Assembly: GCA_009380095.1 (NCBI GenBank)
Contig: WHSL01000027.1
Coordinates: 1 to 40,163, forward strand
DNA from: Streptosporangiales bacterium
GTDB taxonomy: Bacteria; Actinomycetota; Actinomycetes; Streptosporangiales; Streptosporangiaceae
Length of the DNA stretch: 40,163 nucleotides
Reading direction: 5' to 3'
Shown: piece by piece, positions 22,517 through 31,140 of the stretch
Numbering within the stretch: the stretch's first letter is position 1
Layout of the letters: every line of letters starts with the position of its first letter
Program-made: the position numbers and the translations under genes
Notes under the pieces: generated by a model
Told to the model about the DNA's origin: nothing
Database searches by the model: none
What the model saw: the letters and a program-made list of their open reading frames with translations, nothing else

Positions 22517-23505
22517 CGGCCGAGGCGCGGCCGGTCGTCCCTGAACCCAGGTGGGGCGGCCGGTCCCTTACGGCGGCCCGCGCCGCCGCCGTCCTGATCG
22601 CGCTGATCGCGGCGGTCACGGTCGCGTACGCGACCCAGGGCCAGCCGGTGGTCGTCACCCAGGCGGTGATCACCGGCATCCTCACCGGCGGGGTGTACGG
22701 CCTCGTGGCGATGGGGCTGACGCTGATCTTCGGCGTGCTGGACATCGTCAACTTCGCGCACGGCGCGTTCCTCGCGCTGGCCATGTTCGTCACCTTCGGC
22801 CTCGTCGCCGCGCTCGGCGTGCACCCGTACGCGGCGCTCGCGGTAAGCGTTCCACTCCTGTTCGCGCTCGGCTGGGTGCTGCAGTACGGGCTGCTCAACC
22901 GGGCCATGGGCGGCCCGCTGCAGAACCAGCTGCTGATCACGCTGGGCATCTCGCTGCTGATCGAGAACGCGCTGCTGCTGTTCCTCGGCGCGAACCCGCG
23001 CTCCGCGCCGCTGCCCGGGGACCGTGCCCTGCCGGTGCTCGGCGCGGTCGCCGACACCTCCCGGGTGCTGGCCTTCGCGGCGGCGCTCGCGCTGGCCGGA
23101 GCGCTGTGGCTGATCCTCACGCGCACCCGGGTGGGCACCGCGATCCGGGCCGTGGCGGCCGACCCGCGCGGCGCCGAGCACGTCGGCGTCGACGTGCGCC
23201 GGATCTACGCGCTCACGTTCGCGCTCGGCACCGCGTGCGCGGGCGCGGCCGGAACGCTTGTCGCCCCGTTCGCCACGATCGAGCCGACCACCGGCCAGCT
23301 CTTCACGATCGTGGCGTTCGTGGTGGTCGTGCTCGGCGGCATGGGCAACGTGCCGGGAGCGCTCGCGGGAGGGCTGGTGATCGGGCTGACCGAGCAGCTC
23401 GGCGGGGTCTTCCTGCCCGGGCAGAGCCCGATGCTGCCGGTGTTCGTGGTGTTCGTGCTGGCGCTGTTCCTGCGGCCGCAAGGGCTCTTCGGAGGCAACG
23501 GGTGA
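22513..23505 (+). CDS. livH: Branched-chain amino acid-type ABC permease LivH
   Basis: This is an inner-membrane permease of the LivH/UrtB family (330 aa, about eight or nine helices). The segment GGVYGLVAMGLTLIFGVLDIVNFAHGAF near residue 57 is the family hallmark, and GGMGNVPGALAGG near 277 is the conserved late motif. The start is TTG 22513, overlapping the livK stop; no other start fits. It pairs with LivM to form the channel. Confidence 0.93.
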   Translation: MTAEARPVVPEPRWGGRSLTAARAAAVLIALIAAVTVAYATQGQPVVVTQAVITGILTGGVYGLVAMGLTLIFGVLDIVNFAHGAFLALAMFVTFGLVAALGVHPYAALAVSVPLLFALGWVLQYGLLNRAMGGPLQNQLLITLGISLLIENALLLFLGANPRSAPLPGDRALPVLGAVADTSRVLAFAAALALAGALWLILTRTRVGTAIRAVAADPRGAEHVGVDVRRIYALTFALGTACAGAAGTLVAPFATIEPTTGQLFTIVAFVVVVLGGMGNVPGALAGGLVIGLTEQLGGVFLPGQSPMLPVFVVFVLALFLRPQGLFGGNG

Positions 23506-24524
23506 CGCGGCCGGGCGGGCTCCCCGGCCTCGGCGGGCGCGGGACGAGGCGGAACCTGCTGCTCATCGCCCTGCTGTGCGCGGTGATGATCCCGCTGCCG
23601 CTGGTGCTTCCGCCCGCGCAGCAGGCGGTCGCCGTACGGGTGCTGATCTTCGCCCTGATGGGGCTGGGCTGGAACCTGATGAGCGGGTTCGGCGGCATGT
23701 TCAGCTTCGGGCACGCCGCGTACTTCGGCATCGGCGCGTACACCGGCGCGTGGCTGCTGGTGGAGCGCGGCGTCTCGCCGTGGATCGGGATGCTCGCCGG
23801 CGCGGCGCTGGCCGCGGCGTTCGGCCTGCTGATCGGTTTCCTGTCGTTCCGGTACAAGCTGCGCGGCGCGTACTTCGCCCTCGCCACGTTCGCCTTCGCG
23901 GAGATGCTGCGGCTCATCGCCACCAACAGCGACCTGGTCAACCGGGCCCAGGGCTACAACGTGCCGCTGATCCAGGGCTCCTCGCTGTGGATGCTGCAGT
24001 TCCCGCTCGGCTCGCCCGGCTACTTCTGGGTGGCGCTCGCCCTGGTGGCGGCCGCGGTCGCGGTGACCTGGCTGTTCCTGCGCTCGCGCGCGGGCCGGTT
24101 CACGATCGCGGTGCGCGACGACGAGACCGCCGCGGAGTCGCTCGGCGTTTCCGCGATGCGGTACAAGTTGCTGACGATGGCGCTCTCGGCGGCGATCACC
24201 TCCGTGGCCGGCGCCTTCTACGTGCAGTACTACATGTTCGTCGACCCCGACCTGGCGTTCGGCGCGAACGTGTCGATCCAGGCCATCCTGCCCGCGGTGA
24301 TCGGCGGCGTGGGCACGCTCTGGGGGCCGGTGGTGGGCGCTGTGGTGCTCGGCCCGCTCTCCGACGTGACCGCGACCCTGCTGCGCAACCCGCCGGAGGC
24401 GCTGTCCATGCTGGCCGGCCGGGCCGGGCTGGACGTGATGCTGTACGCCGCCCTCCTGATCGTGATGGTCCTGGCCCTGCCCAAGGGCCTGTACGGGACC
24501 CTCGCGGAGAGGCGGCGCGGGTGA
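23502..24524 (+). CDS. livM: Branched-chain amino acid-type ABC permease LivM
   Basis: This second membrane subunit (340 aa) starts at GTG 23502, overlapping the livH stop (GTGA). The family segments ALMGLGWNLMSGFGGMFSFG and GIGAYTGAW lie near residues 49-83, and the EAA-like loop RDDETAAESLGV that contacts the ATPases is near 205. GGVGTLWGPVVGA is near 268. The longer open frame from 22551 is a shadow across livH. Confidence 0.93.
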   Translation: MTRPGGLPGLGGRGTRRNLLLIALLCAVMIPLPLVLPPAQQAVAVRVLIFALMGLGWNLMSGFGGMFSFGHAAYFGIGAYTGAWLLVERGVSPWIGMLAGAALAAAFGLLIGFLSFRYKLRGAYFALATFAFAEMLRLIATNSDLVNRAQGYNVPLIQGSSLWMLQFPLGSPGYFWVALALVAAAVAVTWLFLRSRAGRFTIAVRDDETAAESLGVSAMRYKLLTMALSAAITSVAGAFYVQYYMFVDPDLAFGANVSIQAILPAVIGGVGTLWGPVVGAVVLGPLSDVTATLLRNPPEALSMLAGRAGLDVMLYAALLIVMVLALPKGLYGTLAERRRG

Positions 24525-25246
24525 CCGTACTGGAGGTGAACGACGTCCGGAAGGCGTTCCGCGGCCTGCACGCCGTGGACGGGGTGAGCTTCACGGTCGA
24601 GCGCGGCGCGATCCTCGGCGTGATCGGGCCGAACGGGGCCGGCAAGACCACCCTCTTCGACCTGATCGGCGGGACGCTCCGCCCGGACGCGGGGCGCGTC
24701 GTGCTGGACGGGCGGGACGTCACCGGATCCCCGGCGCACCGGGTGGCCCGCGCCGGGCTGGCCCGTACGTTCCAGCTGATGCGGCCGTTCGCGTCGATGA
24801 CCGTACGGGAGAACGTGTGCGTGGCCGCCCTCACCCGGGACCGCGCGGGCGCGGACGAGAGGGCCGACGCCGTGATCGCCCGGGTCGGCCTCGAACCCTG
24901 GCGGGACACCCGCGCCGGCGAGCTCCCCACCGCCGGCCGCAAACGCCTCGAGCTCGCCCGCGCGCTGGCCACGCGGCCGCACGTGCTGCTGCTCGACGAG
25001 GTGCTCTCCGGCCTTGTCCCGGCCGAGCGCGAGCCCCTGCTGGAACTGCTCACCGGACTGCGCGACGCCGAGGGGCTGACGCTCGTCCTCATCGAGCACA
25101 TCATGGCGGCGGTGATGCGCCTCTCGGACCGGGTGCTGGTGCTCGACCAGGGACGCGTTCTGGCCACCGGAACGCCGGAGGAGGTGACCCGTGACCCCCG
25201 TGTCATCGAGGTCTACCTCGGGGAGGAGCGCTTCGATGACGGATGA
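24521..25246 (+). CDS. livG: ABC transporter ATP-binding protein LivG
   Basis: This cytoplasmic ATPase subunit (241 aa) begins at GTG 24521, overlapping livM. Walker A is GPNGAGKTT (about 36-44), and the signature is degenerate (LPTAGRKRLELARAL). Walker B is HVLLLDEVLSGL, where the usual proline after DE is valine; the H-loop histidine lies in IEHIM. The long insertion after Walker A and the TFQLMRPFASMTVRENV segment are typical of LivG. Confidence 0.93.
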   Translation: MTVLEVNDVRKAFRGLHAVDGVSFTVERGAILGVIGPNGAGKTTLFDLIGGTLRPDAGRVVLDGRDVTGSPAHRVARAGLARTFQLMRPFASMTVRENVCVAALTRDRAGADERADAVIARVGLEPWRDTRAGELPTAGRKRLELARALATRPHVLLLDEVLSGLVPAEREPLLELLTGLRDAEGLTLVLIEHIMAAVMRLSDRVLVLDQGRVLATGTPEEVTRDPRVIEVYLGEERFDDG

Positions 25247-25991
25247 CGCGCTGCTCCGGCTGGACGGGGTGAGCGCCGGGTACCGGGGCCTGACGATCCT
25301 GCACGACCTCGGCCTGCGCGTCGCCGAGGGGGAGATCGTCGCGCTGGTCGGGGCGAACGGCGCGGGGAAGACGACGACCCTGCGCACCATCTCCGGCGTG
25401 TTGCGGCCGACCTCCGGGACCGTCACGTACGCCGGGCGGTCCACGGCAGGGCTCCGTACCAGCGAGCTGGTCGCCGCCGGGCTCGTCCACGTACCGGAGG
25501 ACCGTGCCCTGTTCGGGCCGCTCACGGTCGCGGAGAACCTCGCCATGGGGGCGTGGCGCCGGCGGGCGACCGCCGAGGCCCTGGAGGAGGCGTACGGGCT
25601 CTTCCCCGTGCTGGCCGAGCGGCGCCGGCAGACCGCGGAGACGCTCAGCGGCGGCCAGCAGCAGATGCTGGCGATCGCGCGGGCCCTCATGTCCGGGCCG
25701 CGGGTGCTCATGCTGGACGAGCCCTCGACAGGGCTCGCGCCCAAGCTCACCCGGGCCGTCCTCGACGCGGTCCGCGCGATCCGCGACCGGGGCGTCGCCG
25801 TACTGCTGGTGGAACAGAACGCCGCTCAGGCCTTGGCGGTGGCCGACCGGGCGTATGTGCTGGAGAGCGGCACCGCCGTGCTCGAGGGCGGCGGTGCGGA
25901 GCTCGCCGGTGACGAGCGCGTCCGGCGCGCGTACCTGGGACTGTCCGGCTTGGAACCGAAAATCGGGAGGGATGAGGATGGCCGCCTTTGA
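25236..25991 (+). CDS. livF: ABC transporter ATP-binding protein LivF
   Basis: This second ATPase (251 aa) has Walker A GANGAGKTT (about 39-47), signature LSGGQQQMLAIARAL, Walker B VLMLDEPSTGL and switch VEQN. ATG 25236 lies inside the livG end with GGGAGGAG upstream; the longer open frame is not used. It acts with LivG to drive uptake. Confidence 0.93.
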   Translation: MTDDALLRLDGVSAGYRGLTILHDLGLRVAEGEIVALVGANGAGKTTTLRTISGVLRPTSGTVTYAGRSTAGLRTSELVAAGLVHVPEDRALFGPLTVAENLAMGAWRRRATAEALEEAYGLFPVLAERRRQTAETLSGGQQQMLAIARALMSGPRVLMLDEPSTGLAPKLTRAVLDAVRAIRDRGVAVLLVEQNAAQALAVADRAYVLESGTAVLEGGGAELAGDERVRRAYLGLSGLEPKIGRDEDGRL

Positions 25992-27444
25992 CACGCTGGT
26001 CAAGAACGTGAGGGTGGTGACGCCGGGTACCGGCGATCCCCTTCCGCTCGACCTCGGCATCGCGGGCGGCCGCTTCGCCCGGATCGCGGTGGACATCCCG
26101 GTGGACGAGGCGGCCGAGGTCGTCGACGGGCGCGGGCTGCTCGCCTTCCCCGGAGTGGTGGACGCGCACCAGCACTGGGGGATCTACAACCCGCTGTCCG
26201 ACGACGCGGACACCGAGAGCCGGGCCTGTGCCCAAGGCGGCGTGACGACCTCGCTCACGTACATGCGGACCGGGCAGTACTACCTGAACCGCGGCGGGCC
26301 GTACGCGGAGTTCTTCCCCGAGGTGCTGGCCGCCACGGAGGGACGCTCGTACGTCGACTACGCGTTCCACCTGGCTCCCATGATGCGGGAGCACATCGCG
26401 GAACTTCCCGACCTGGTGCGACGGTTCGGCGTCACATCCTTCAAGATCTTCATGTTCTACGGGAGCCACGGCCTGCACGGCCGTTCCTCCGACCAGAGCA
26501 CGTTCCTGATGATCCCGCCGGACGAGCGGTACGACCTCGCGCACTTCGAGTTCGTCATGCGCGGCGTGCGGCAGGCCCGGGAGAAGCATCCGGAGCTGGC
26601 GTCCGCCATCTCGCTCTCGCTGCACTGCGAGACGGCCGAGATCATGACCGCGTACACCCGGCTGGTGGAGGAGCAGGGCACGCTGAGCGGGCTCGCGGCC
26701 TACAGCGCGTCCCGGCCGCAGCACTCCGAGGGGCTGGCCGTCACCATCGCCGCGTACCTCGCGCACGAGACCGGGCTGCCCGCCATCAACCTGCTGCACC
26801 TGTCCTCACGGAAGGCGCTGGACGCCGCCGTACGGATGGCCCGGACGTTCCCGCACATCGACTTCCGCCGCGAGGTCACGGTGGGGCACCTGCTCGCCGA
26901 CTGCGACACCGCGGCCGGCATCGGCGGCAAGGTCAACCCGCCGATCCGGCCCCGGGAGGACGTCGAGGCGCTGTGGGCGTACATGCTGGACGGGACCGTC
27001 GACTGGGTCGTCAGCGATCACGCCTGCTGCCGCGACGAGACGAAGTTCGGCTCGCCGCGGGACGACGTCTTCGCCGCCAAGTCCGGGTTCGGTGGGACCG
27101 AGTACCTGCTCCCCGGGCTCGTCGGGGAGGGGCGGCGGCGTGGGCTCTCGTACGGCCGCATCGCCCAGCTGACCTCATGGAACCCGGCGCAGCGCCTCGG
27201 CCTGCCGACCAAGGGGGCGATCGCCGAGGGTTACGACGCCGACCTCTGCCTCGTCGATCCCGCGCGGTCGTGGGTGGCGCACGCGGCGGACTCCGAGTCC
27301 GCCCAGGAGTACAGCCCCTTCGAGGGCTTCGAGCTCGGCGCCAAGGTCACCGACACCTGGGTCCGCGGCATCCACGTCCTCGACGCCGGCAACATCACCG
27401 GCCACCCCCGCGGCCGCTACCTCCACCGCCCCACCCCTCGCTAA
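25978..27444 (+). CDS. Hydantoinase/dihydropyrimidinase-type amidohydrolase
   Basis: This 488-aa cyclic amidohydrolase is close in length to D-hydantoinases and dihydropyrimidinases. All metal residues of the binuclear centre appear present: HQH at about 64-66, the lysine to be carboxylated near 156 (SFKIFMFYG), His216 (SLHCE), His274 (LLHLSS) and Asp347 (VVSDHACC). It opens a cyclic amide such as a hydantoin, dihydropyrimidine or related imide, yielding an N-carbamoyl or amide acid. The preferred start is ATG 25978 (GGGAGG with 7-base spacing); ATG 25972 is also in frame. It overlaps the end of livF, so the imported compound is probably its substrate. No carbamoylase gene is visible; the cyclase across the promoter may take the next step. 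Confidence 0.88.
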   Translation: MAAFDTLVKNVRVVTPGTGDPLPLDLGIAGGRFARIAVDIPVDEAAEVVDGRGLLAFPGVVDAHQHWGIYNPLSDDADTESRACAQGGVTTSLTYMRTGQYYLNRGGPYAEFFPEVLAATEGRSYVDYAFHLAPMMREHIAELPDLVRRFGVTSFKIFMFYGSHGLHGRSSDQSTFLMIPPDERYDLAHFEFVMRGVRQAREKHPELASAISLSLHCETAEIMTAYTRLVEEQGTLSGLAAYSASRPQHSEGLAVTIAAYLAHETGLPAINLLHLSSRKALDAAVRMARTFPHIDFRREVTVGHLLADCDTAAGIGGKVNPPIRPREDVEALWAYMLDGTVDWVVSDHACCRDETKFGSPRDDVFAAKSGFGGTEYLLPGLVGEGRRRGLSYGRIAQLTSWNPAQRLGLPTKGAIAEGYDADLCLVDPARSWVAHAADSESAQEYSPFEGFELGAKVTDTWVRGIHVLDAGNITGHPRGRYLHRPTPR

Positions 27445-27934
27445 CGGGGCGGGGGGAGGGCGATCCAGTCCTGCCAGGTGATGTCGTGGCCGATCATGCG
27501 GGGGTGCTCGAACGGCCAGTCTTCGGCGATCCAGCGGGGGACCAGGGCGTCGAGGTCGCGTTCGAGGGGGGTGCCGACGCGGTCGTCGACCACCCACCAG
27601 GAGACCTCGGCGTCGGCGCCGGCCCGCTCCGGCGGGTCGATGTAGACGCAGCCGAGCAGCTCCGTCTCGGCGTCGTCGAACAGCGCGTAGTCGAAGGACT
27701 GATGGGCCGCGATCTCCACCTCGTGGCGGATCAGTCCGTACGGTCCTCCTCGTACGTCATGTCGGGGCGCGGCCACCCCCAGGCCGGGCCGAAGATCGTC
27801 CACAGCCGCGGCTGCGAGCCCATCACGGCGGGATGGTCGAGCGCGGTGTCGTCGCCGGTGATCGGGCGCAGGAGGAAGCCGCCGGGGACCGGGACGCGCA
27901 GCGGATGCGCGAAGTCGGCGGGAAGCCAGGTCAT
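27441..27934 (-). pseudogene. GNAT family N-acetyltransferase, frameshifted
   Basis: Two overlapping frames together make one GNAT-like protein. The first part runs from ATG 27934 (MTWLPADFAHPLRV ... MTYEEDRTD) to a TGA at 27731-27733. The second continues in another frame from LIRHEVEIAAHQSF to the TAG at 27441. Inserting a single C near 27731-27736 (GGACTGATC to GGACCTGATC) restores an unbroken protein of about 164 aa. This is either a recent one-base deletion or a sequencing error. Its stop overlaps the convergent hydantoinase stop by four bases. The start seems leaderless. The acetyl acceptor is unknown. Confidence 0.75.
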
Positions 27935-27955
27935 GCGCCGGAGGTTATCCGGCGC
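27935..27955 (-). promoter_or_regulatory. Leaderless -10 box inside a perfect hairpin
   Basis: GCGCCGG and CCGGCGC (7-base arms, 7-base loop) flank AGGTTAT, which on the minus strand gives TAACCT, a TANNNT-type -10 box 7 bases before the GNAT ATG. The palindrome may be an operator over a leaderless promoter, or a weak terminator for the methyltransferase gene upstream on the same strand. Confidence 0.45.
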
Positions 27956-28010
27956 CGGAGCACCATCGCGAACGGGTCACCGCCGCCGGCCGGACCGGCA
28001 CGGGGCCCGG

Positions 28011-28820
28011 TCAGGGCTTACGGGCGACGCCGCCGAAGTGCCAGCGCGTGGGCTCCGGCTCCGGCCTGGGGTCGATCTCCGGGTGCCACCACGGCAGGTG
28101 TACGGCCCCGGGCTCGACCATCTCCCAGTCGCCGAAGAACTCCTTGATCCGCTCCGGCTCGCGCAGCTGCACCGACTCGGTCGCCCGGTCGTACGTATCG
28201 GTCATCTTCTTGACCGCCGCGGACCCCGCGGCCGTGGTGCCGTGCGCGATGGTCAGGTAACTGCCCGGGGCGACCGCGTCGCGGAAGCTGGCCACGACGC
28301 CGTCCGGGTCCTGGGTGTCGGGGATGAAGTGCAGCACCGCGACGAACAGCACGCCGACCGGCTCGTTCAGGTCGATCAGCCGCTTGAGCTCGGGGTGGCC
28401 CAGCACCTCCGCCGGCTCGCGGATGTCGGCGGCCACGATCGTGGTGTGCTCGTCGTCACCGAGCAGGGCCTCGCCGTGCGCCTGCACGATCGGGTCGTTG
28501 TCGACGCAGACCACGCGCGCGCCGGGCGTCTCCTGCTGGGCGATCTCGTTGACATTGCCCTGCGTGGGCAGCCCGGCCCCCAGGTCGATGAACTGCCTGA
28601 TGCCGGCCCGGCACAGGTGCCGGACCGCGCGTCCCAGGAAGTGACGGTTCTCCCGGGCCGTCTGGAACAGCTCCGGGATGGCGCGCCGCATGTCCTCGGC
28701 GGCCGCCCGGTCCACGGCGTAGTTGTCCTTACCGCCGAGATAGTAGTCGTACATCCGGGCGGGGCTGGGCTTGGACATGTCGATCAGTGGGGAGTGCGGC
28801 CGGCGCCCACGCGTGTCCAT
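28011..28820 (-). CDS. SAM-dependent methyltransferase (Methyltransf_19/DUF574)
   Basis: This 269-aa methyltransferase belongs to the actinobacterial Methyltransf_19 family. N-terminal RMYDYYLGGKDNYAVDR (about 22-38) is the family hallmark, the SAM-binding motif I is FIDLGAGLPTQGN (about 77-89), and acidic motif II is VCVDNDPIV. The family is strongly expanded in actinomycetes, and its acceptors are mostly unknown. There is no ribosome site before ATG 28820, but TAGGGT lies 6 bases upstream, so the message is likely leaderless. It runs alone toward the GNAT pseudogene and is divergent from the LLM oxidoreductase. Confidence 0.92.
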   Translation of the reverse strand: MDTRGRRPHSPLIDMSKPSPARMYDYYLGGKDNYAVDRAAAEDMRRAIPELFQTARENRHFLGRAVRHLCRAGIRQFIDLGAGLPTQGNVNEIAQQETPGARVVCVDNDPIVQAHGEALLGDDEHTTIVAADIREPAEVLGHPELKRLIDLNEPVGVLFVAVLHFIPDTQDPDGVVASFRDAVAPGSYLTIAHGTTAAGSAAVKKMTDTYDRATESVQLREPERIKEFFGDWEMVEPGAVHLPWWHPEIDPRPEPEPTRWHFGGVARKP

Positions 28821-28826
28821 GCGACT

Positions 28827-28832
28827 ACCCTA
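28827..28832 (-). promoter_or_regulatory. Leaderless -10 box (TAGGGT) of methyltransferase
   Basis: TAGGGT fits TANNNT and is 6 bases before the ATG, the spacing expected for leaderless actinobacterial transcripts. Two direct CCCTTACGG copies between 28840 and 28880 lie upstream and may be regulator sites. Confidence 0.5.
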
Positions 28833-28951
28833 ACGATCCTGACCCCCTTACGGCAGGCGAGATCGGCTTCCCTTACGGAAATCCCCGGAAAAGCCGGACC
28901 GCCTGTGGCACGTTGGACCCCTCGAAGTGGAGAGCGAACGGAAGGGCGAGC

Positions 28952-29950
28952 ATGGCCTTCGGAGTGGTGTTCACGCAGGGCGTGGTCTCCGGTGATCCGC
29001 ACCGGGTCACCCACGAGATCCTGGAGCAGGCGGAGGCCGCCGACCGGCTGGGCTTCTCCGCCGCGCTCACCACCGAGCACAAGTACTCCGAGGAGTACTT
29101 CGGGTCGCCGCTGCACATGGCGTACGCGATCGCGGCCCGTACGGAGCGGGTCAAGGTCGGCACCAGCATCGCGATCGCCCCGCTCTACAACCCGGTGGAG
29201 CTCGCGCAGGACGCGGCGATGCTCGACCAGCTCTCCGGCGGCCGGCTCTGGCTCGGCCTCGGCGCCGGCTACCTCCCCGAGGACTTCTCGACCGTCGGCG
29301 TTCCGTTCGACGGCCGCGGGCAGCGGTTCGACGAGACGGTGCGGATCATACGGCAGGGGTGGACCGAGGAGCGGTTCTCCTTCTCCGGCCAGGTCTACGA
29401 CCTGAAGGACATCGCGGTCATTCCGAAGCCGATGCAGAGCCCGCCGCCCATCCACCTCGGCGCCTGGACGCCGGGGGGCCTGGCCCGCGCGGGCCGGCTC
29501 GGCGACGGCTGGATCACGAACGCGCTGATGTCGGTGGACACCATGCGCACGCTCGGCGACATGTACCGGTCGTCCGCAGCGGACCACGGCCGGAGCCCCA
29601 AGGTCACCGCGATCCGGTTCTGCTGGACCGCGGAGAGCCGCGAGGACGCCGTACGGGACTTCGGCTCCACCGCGCTCGACATGGTGCGCACCCTGTTCAC
29701 GTACGGGGCCATCACCGACATGCCGGGCGTCACCTCAGCCGACCAGATCACCCTCGAGGACGCGATGCGCGACCGGATGATCTTCGGCACGCCGGACGAG
29801 TGCGCCGCCGCGGTCGAGGAGTACCGCACCCGCGCCCAGGTCGACGACCTGCTGCTGATCTTCCGCCACCCGTCCGGGCCGGCCCAGGATCGCGTGCTCG
29901 CCGCCATGGAGCTGTTCGGCACGGAGGTCATCCCCCGGTTCGCCGCATGA
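28952..29950 (+). CDS. LLM class flavin-dependent oxidoreductase
   Basis: This 332-aa TIM-barrel protein is of the luciferase-like monooxygenase family (bacterial luciferase, F420-dependent or FMN-dependent). N-terminal FGVVFTQGVVSG, LTTEHKYSEEYFGSPLHMA, TERVKVGTSIAIAPLYNPVELAQ and GGRLWLGLGAGYLPEDFSTVG are the usual order of conserved segments; GAWTPGGLARAGRLGDGWI follows. The start ATG 28952 has GGAAGGG upstream. It overlaps the next gene (ATGA), so it works with the Gfo/Idh/MocA protein. The cofactor and substrate cannot be decided from sequence. Confidence 0.9.
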   Translation: MAFGVVFTQGVVSGDPHRVTHEILEQAEAADRLGFSAALTTEHKYSEEYFGSPLHMAYAIAARTERVKVGTSIAIAPLYNPVELAQDAAMLDQLSGGRLWLGLGAGYLPEDFSTVGVPFDGRGQRFDETVRIIRQGWTEERFSFSGQVYDLKDIAVIPKPMQSPPPIHLGAWTPGGLARAGRLGDGWITNALMSVDTMRTLGDMYRSSAADHGRSPKVTAIRFCWTAESREDAVRDFGSTALDMVRTLFTYGAITDMPGVTSADQITLEDAMRDRMIFGTPDECAAAVEEYRTRAQVDDLLLIFRHPSGPAQDRVLAAMELFGTEVIPRFAA

Positions 29951-30993
29951 CGCCGCTGCGGGTCGGTGTCATCGGGGCCGCGTACTCGCTGACCGCGCAT
30001 CTGCCGGTGTACGCGGCGCTGCCCGAGTTCCGGGTGACCGCGATCGCCACCGCGCACCGGGAGACCGCGGAGGCGGCCGCCGAGCAGGCCGGGGGAGCGG
30101 CGGCGTACGACGACTATCGCGCCATGGTCGCCTCGCCCGAGGTGGACCTGGTGGACGTGGTGACCCGGCCGCGGCTGCACGCCGCGATGGCGGTGGCCGG
30201 GCTGGAGGCGGGCAAGCACGTGCTGTGCGAGGCGCCGCTCGCGGTCAGCGCCGGAGAGGGTTCCGCCATGCGGGACGCCGCGCGGGCGGCCGGAACCCTG
30301 GCCGTCGTGGACATGCAGTCGCGGTTCTCTCCGGGGCTGTGGCACCTGCGCGCCCTCGTCCGCGAGGGGTGGCTGGGGACGGTGGAGAACGTCGCCGTCA
30401 CGGCCTTCTACCCTTCGTTCGCCCGGCCGGAGGCCGTGGGAAACAACATCTGGTGCGCCGACGCGGCGAACGGCGCCAGTTCGCTGCGCGTGCACGGCCT
30501 GCACTCGCTGGACCTGATCCGGTGGGTCTTCGGGCCGCTGGACCAGGTCACCGGGGTGACCGCGGTCCGCCGCCCGGGCTGGCCGGCCGCCGTGGGCGCG
30601 CCGCCCGCGACGAGCGCCGACAGCGCCGCCGTCGCCGGCACCGCCGGCGGCGCCCCGTTCTCCCTGCACTCCTCGTGGACGGCGTGGCACGGCGACGGCT
30701 GGCGGCTCACCGCGTACGGCAGCGCGGGCCGGCTCGTCGCCGAGGCGGCCGGTCACACCGGCCACTTCCCGGTCACCCTGTACGGGCAGCGCGCCGACGA
30801 CGCGGAACCGGTCCGGCTGGAACCGCCCCCGGACGACAACGACGTCCCGGAGCTGGACCGTACGGCCCCGCAGTACCCGTTCGCCCGCCTCGCCCGTACC
30901 CTCGCCGCCTCGGCCGGGGACCGCTACCCCCACCCCGACCTGCCGACCTTCGACGACGGCCTGGCCCTGCTCGGCATCGCCGACGCGCTCTGA
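29947..30993 (+). CDS. Gfo/Idh/MocA family protein lacking catalytic lysine
   Basis: This 348-aa protein has an N-terminal Rossmann domain (LRVGVIGAAY, residues 4-13) and the C-terminal alpha/beta domain of the family. The usual EKP motif reads CEAPLA, with alanine at about position 96 in place of the lysine that normally contacts the nicotinamide and substrate. Catalysis may therefore be changed, or the protein may be structural or regulatory. It overlaps the LLM oxidoreductase stop and ends in a hairpin terminator, so the two form an operon. Confidence 0.85.
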   Translation: MTPLRVGVIGAAYSLTAHLPVYAALPEFRVTAIATAHRETAEAAAEQAGGAAAYDDYRAMVASPEVDLVDVVTRPRLHAAMAVAGLEAGKHVLCEAPLAVSAGEGSAMRDAARAAGTLAVVDMQSRFSPGLWHLRALVREGWLGTVENVAVTAFYPSFARPEAVGNNIWCADAANGASSLRVHGLHSLDLIRWVFGPLDQVTGVTAVRRPGWPAAVGAPPATSADSAAVAGTAGGAPFSLHSSWTAWHGDGWRLTAYGSAGRLVAEAAGHTGHFPVTLYGQRADDAEPVRLEPPPDDNDVPELDRTAPQYPFARLARTLAASAGDRYPHPDLPTFDDGLALLGIADAL

Positions 30994-31020
30994 CCGGCCC
31001 CCGGGCGACGCGGGAGCCGG
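30994..31020 (+). terminator. Hairpin terminator after Gfo/Idh gene
   Basis: CCGGCCCCCG and CGGGAGCCGG pair over 9 of 10 positions around a 7-base loop, immediately after the stop codon. There is no T tract, as is common in actinomycetes. Confidence 0.6.
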
Positions 31021-31140
31021 GAGCGGGGTTTACGGGCGTGCCAGTCCTCACCACGCCGGACGCGGATGTTGCATCGCCCCTGATCACGGGCCACTGTGAC
31101 GGGCAACGAACCGTACAGCGGCGCTCGGGAGGTGTCCGGC

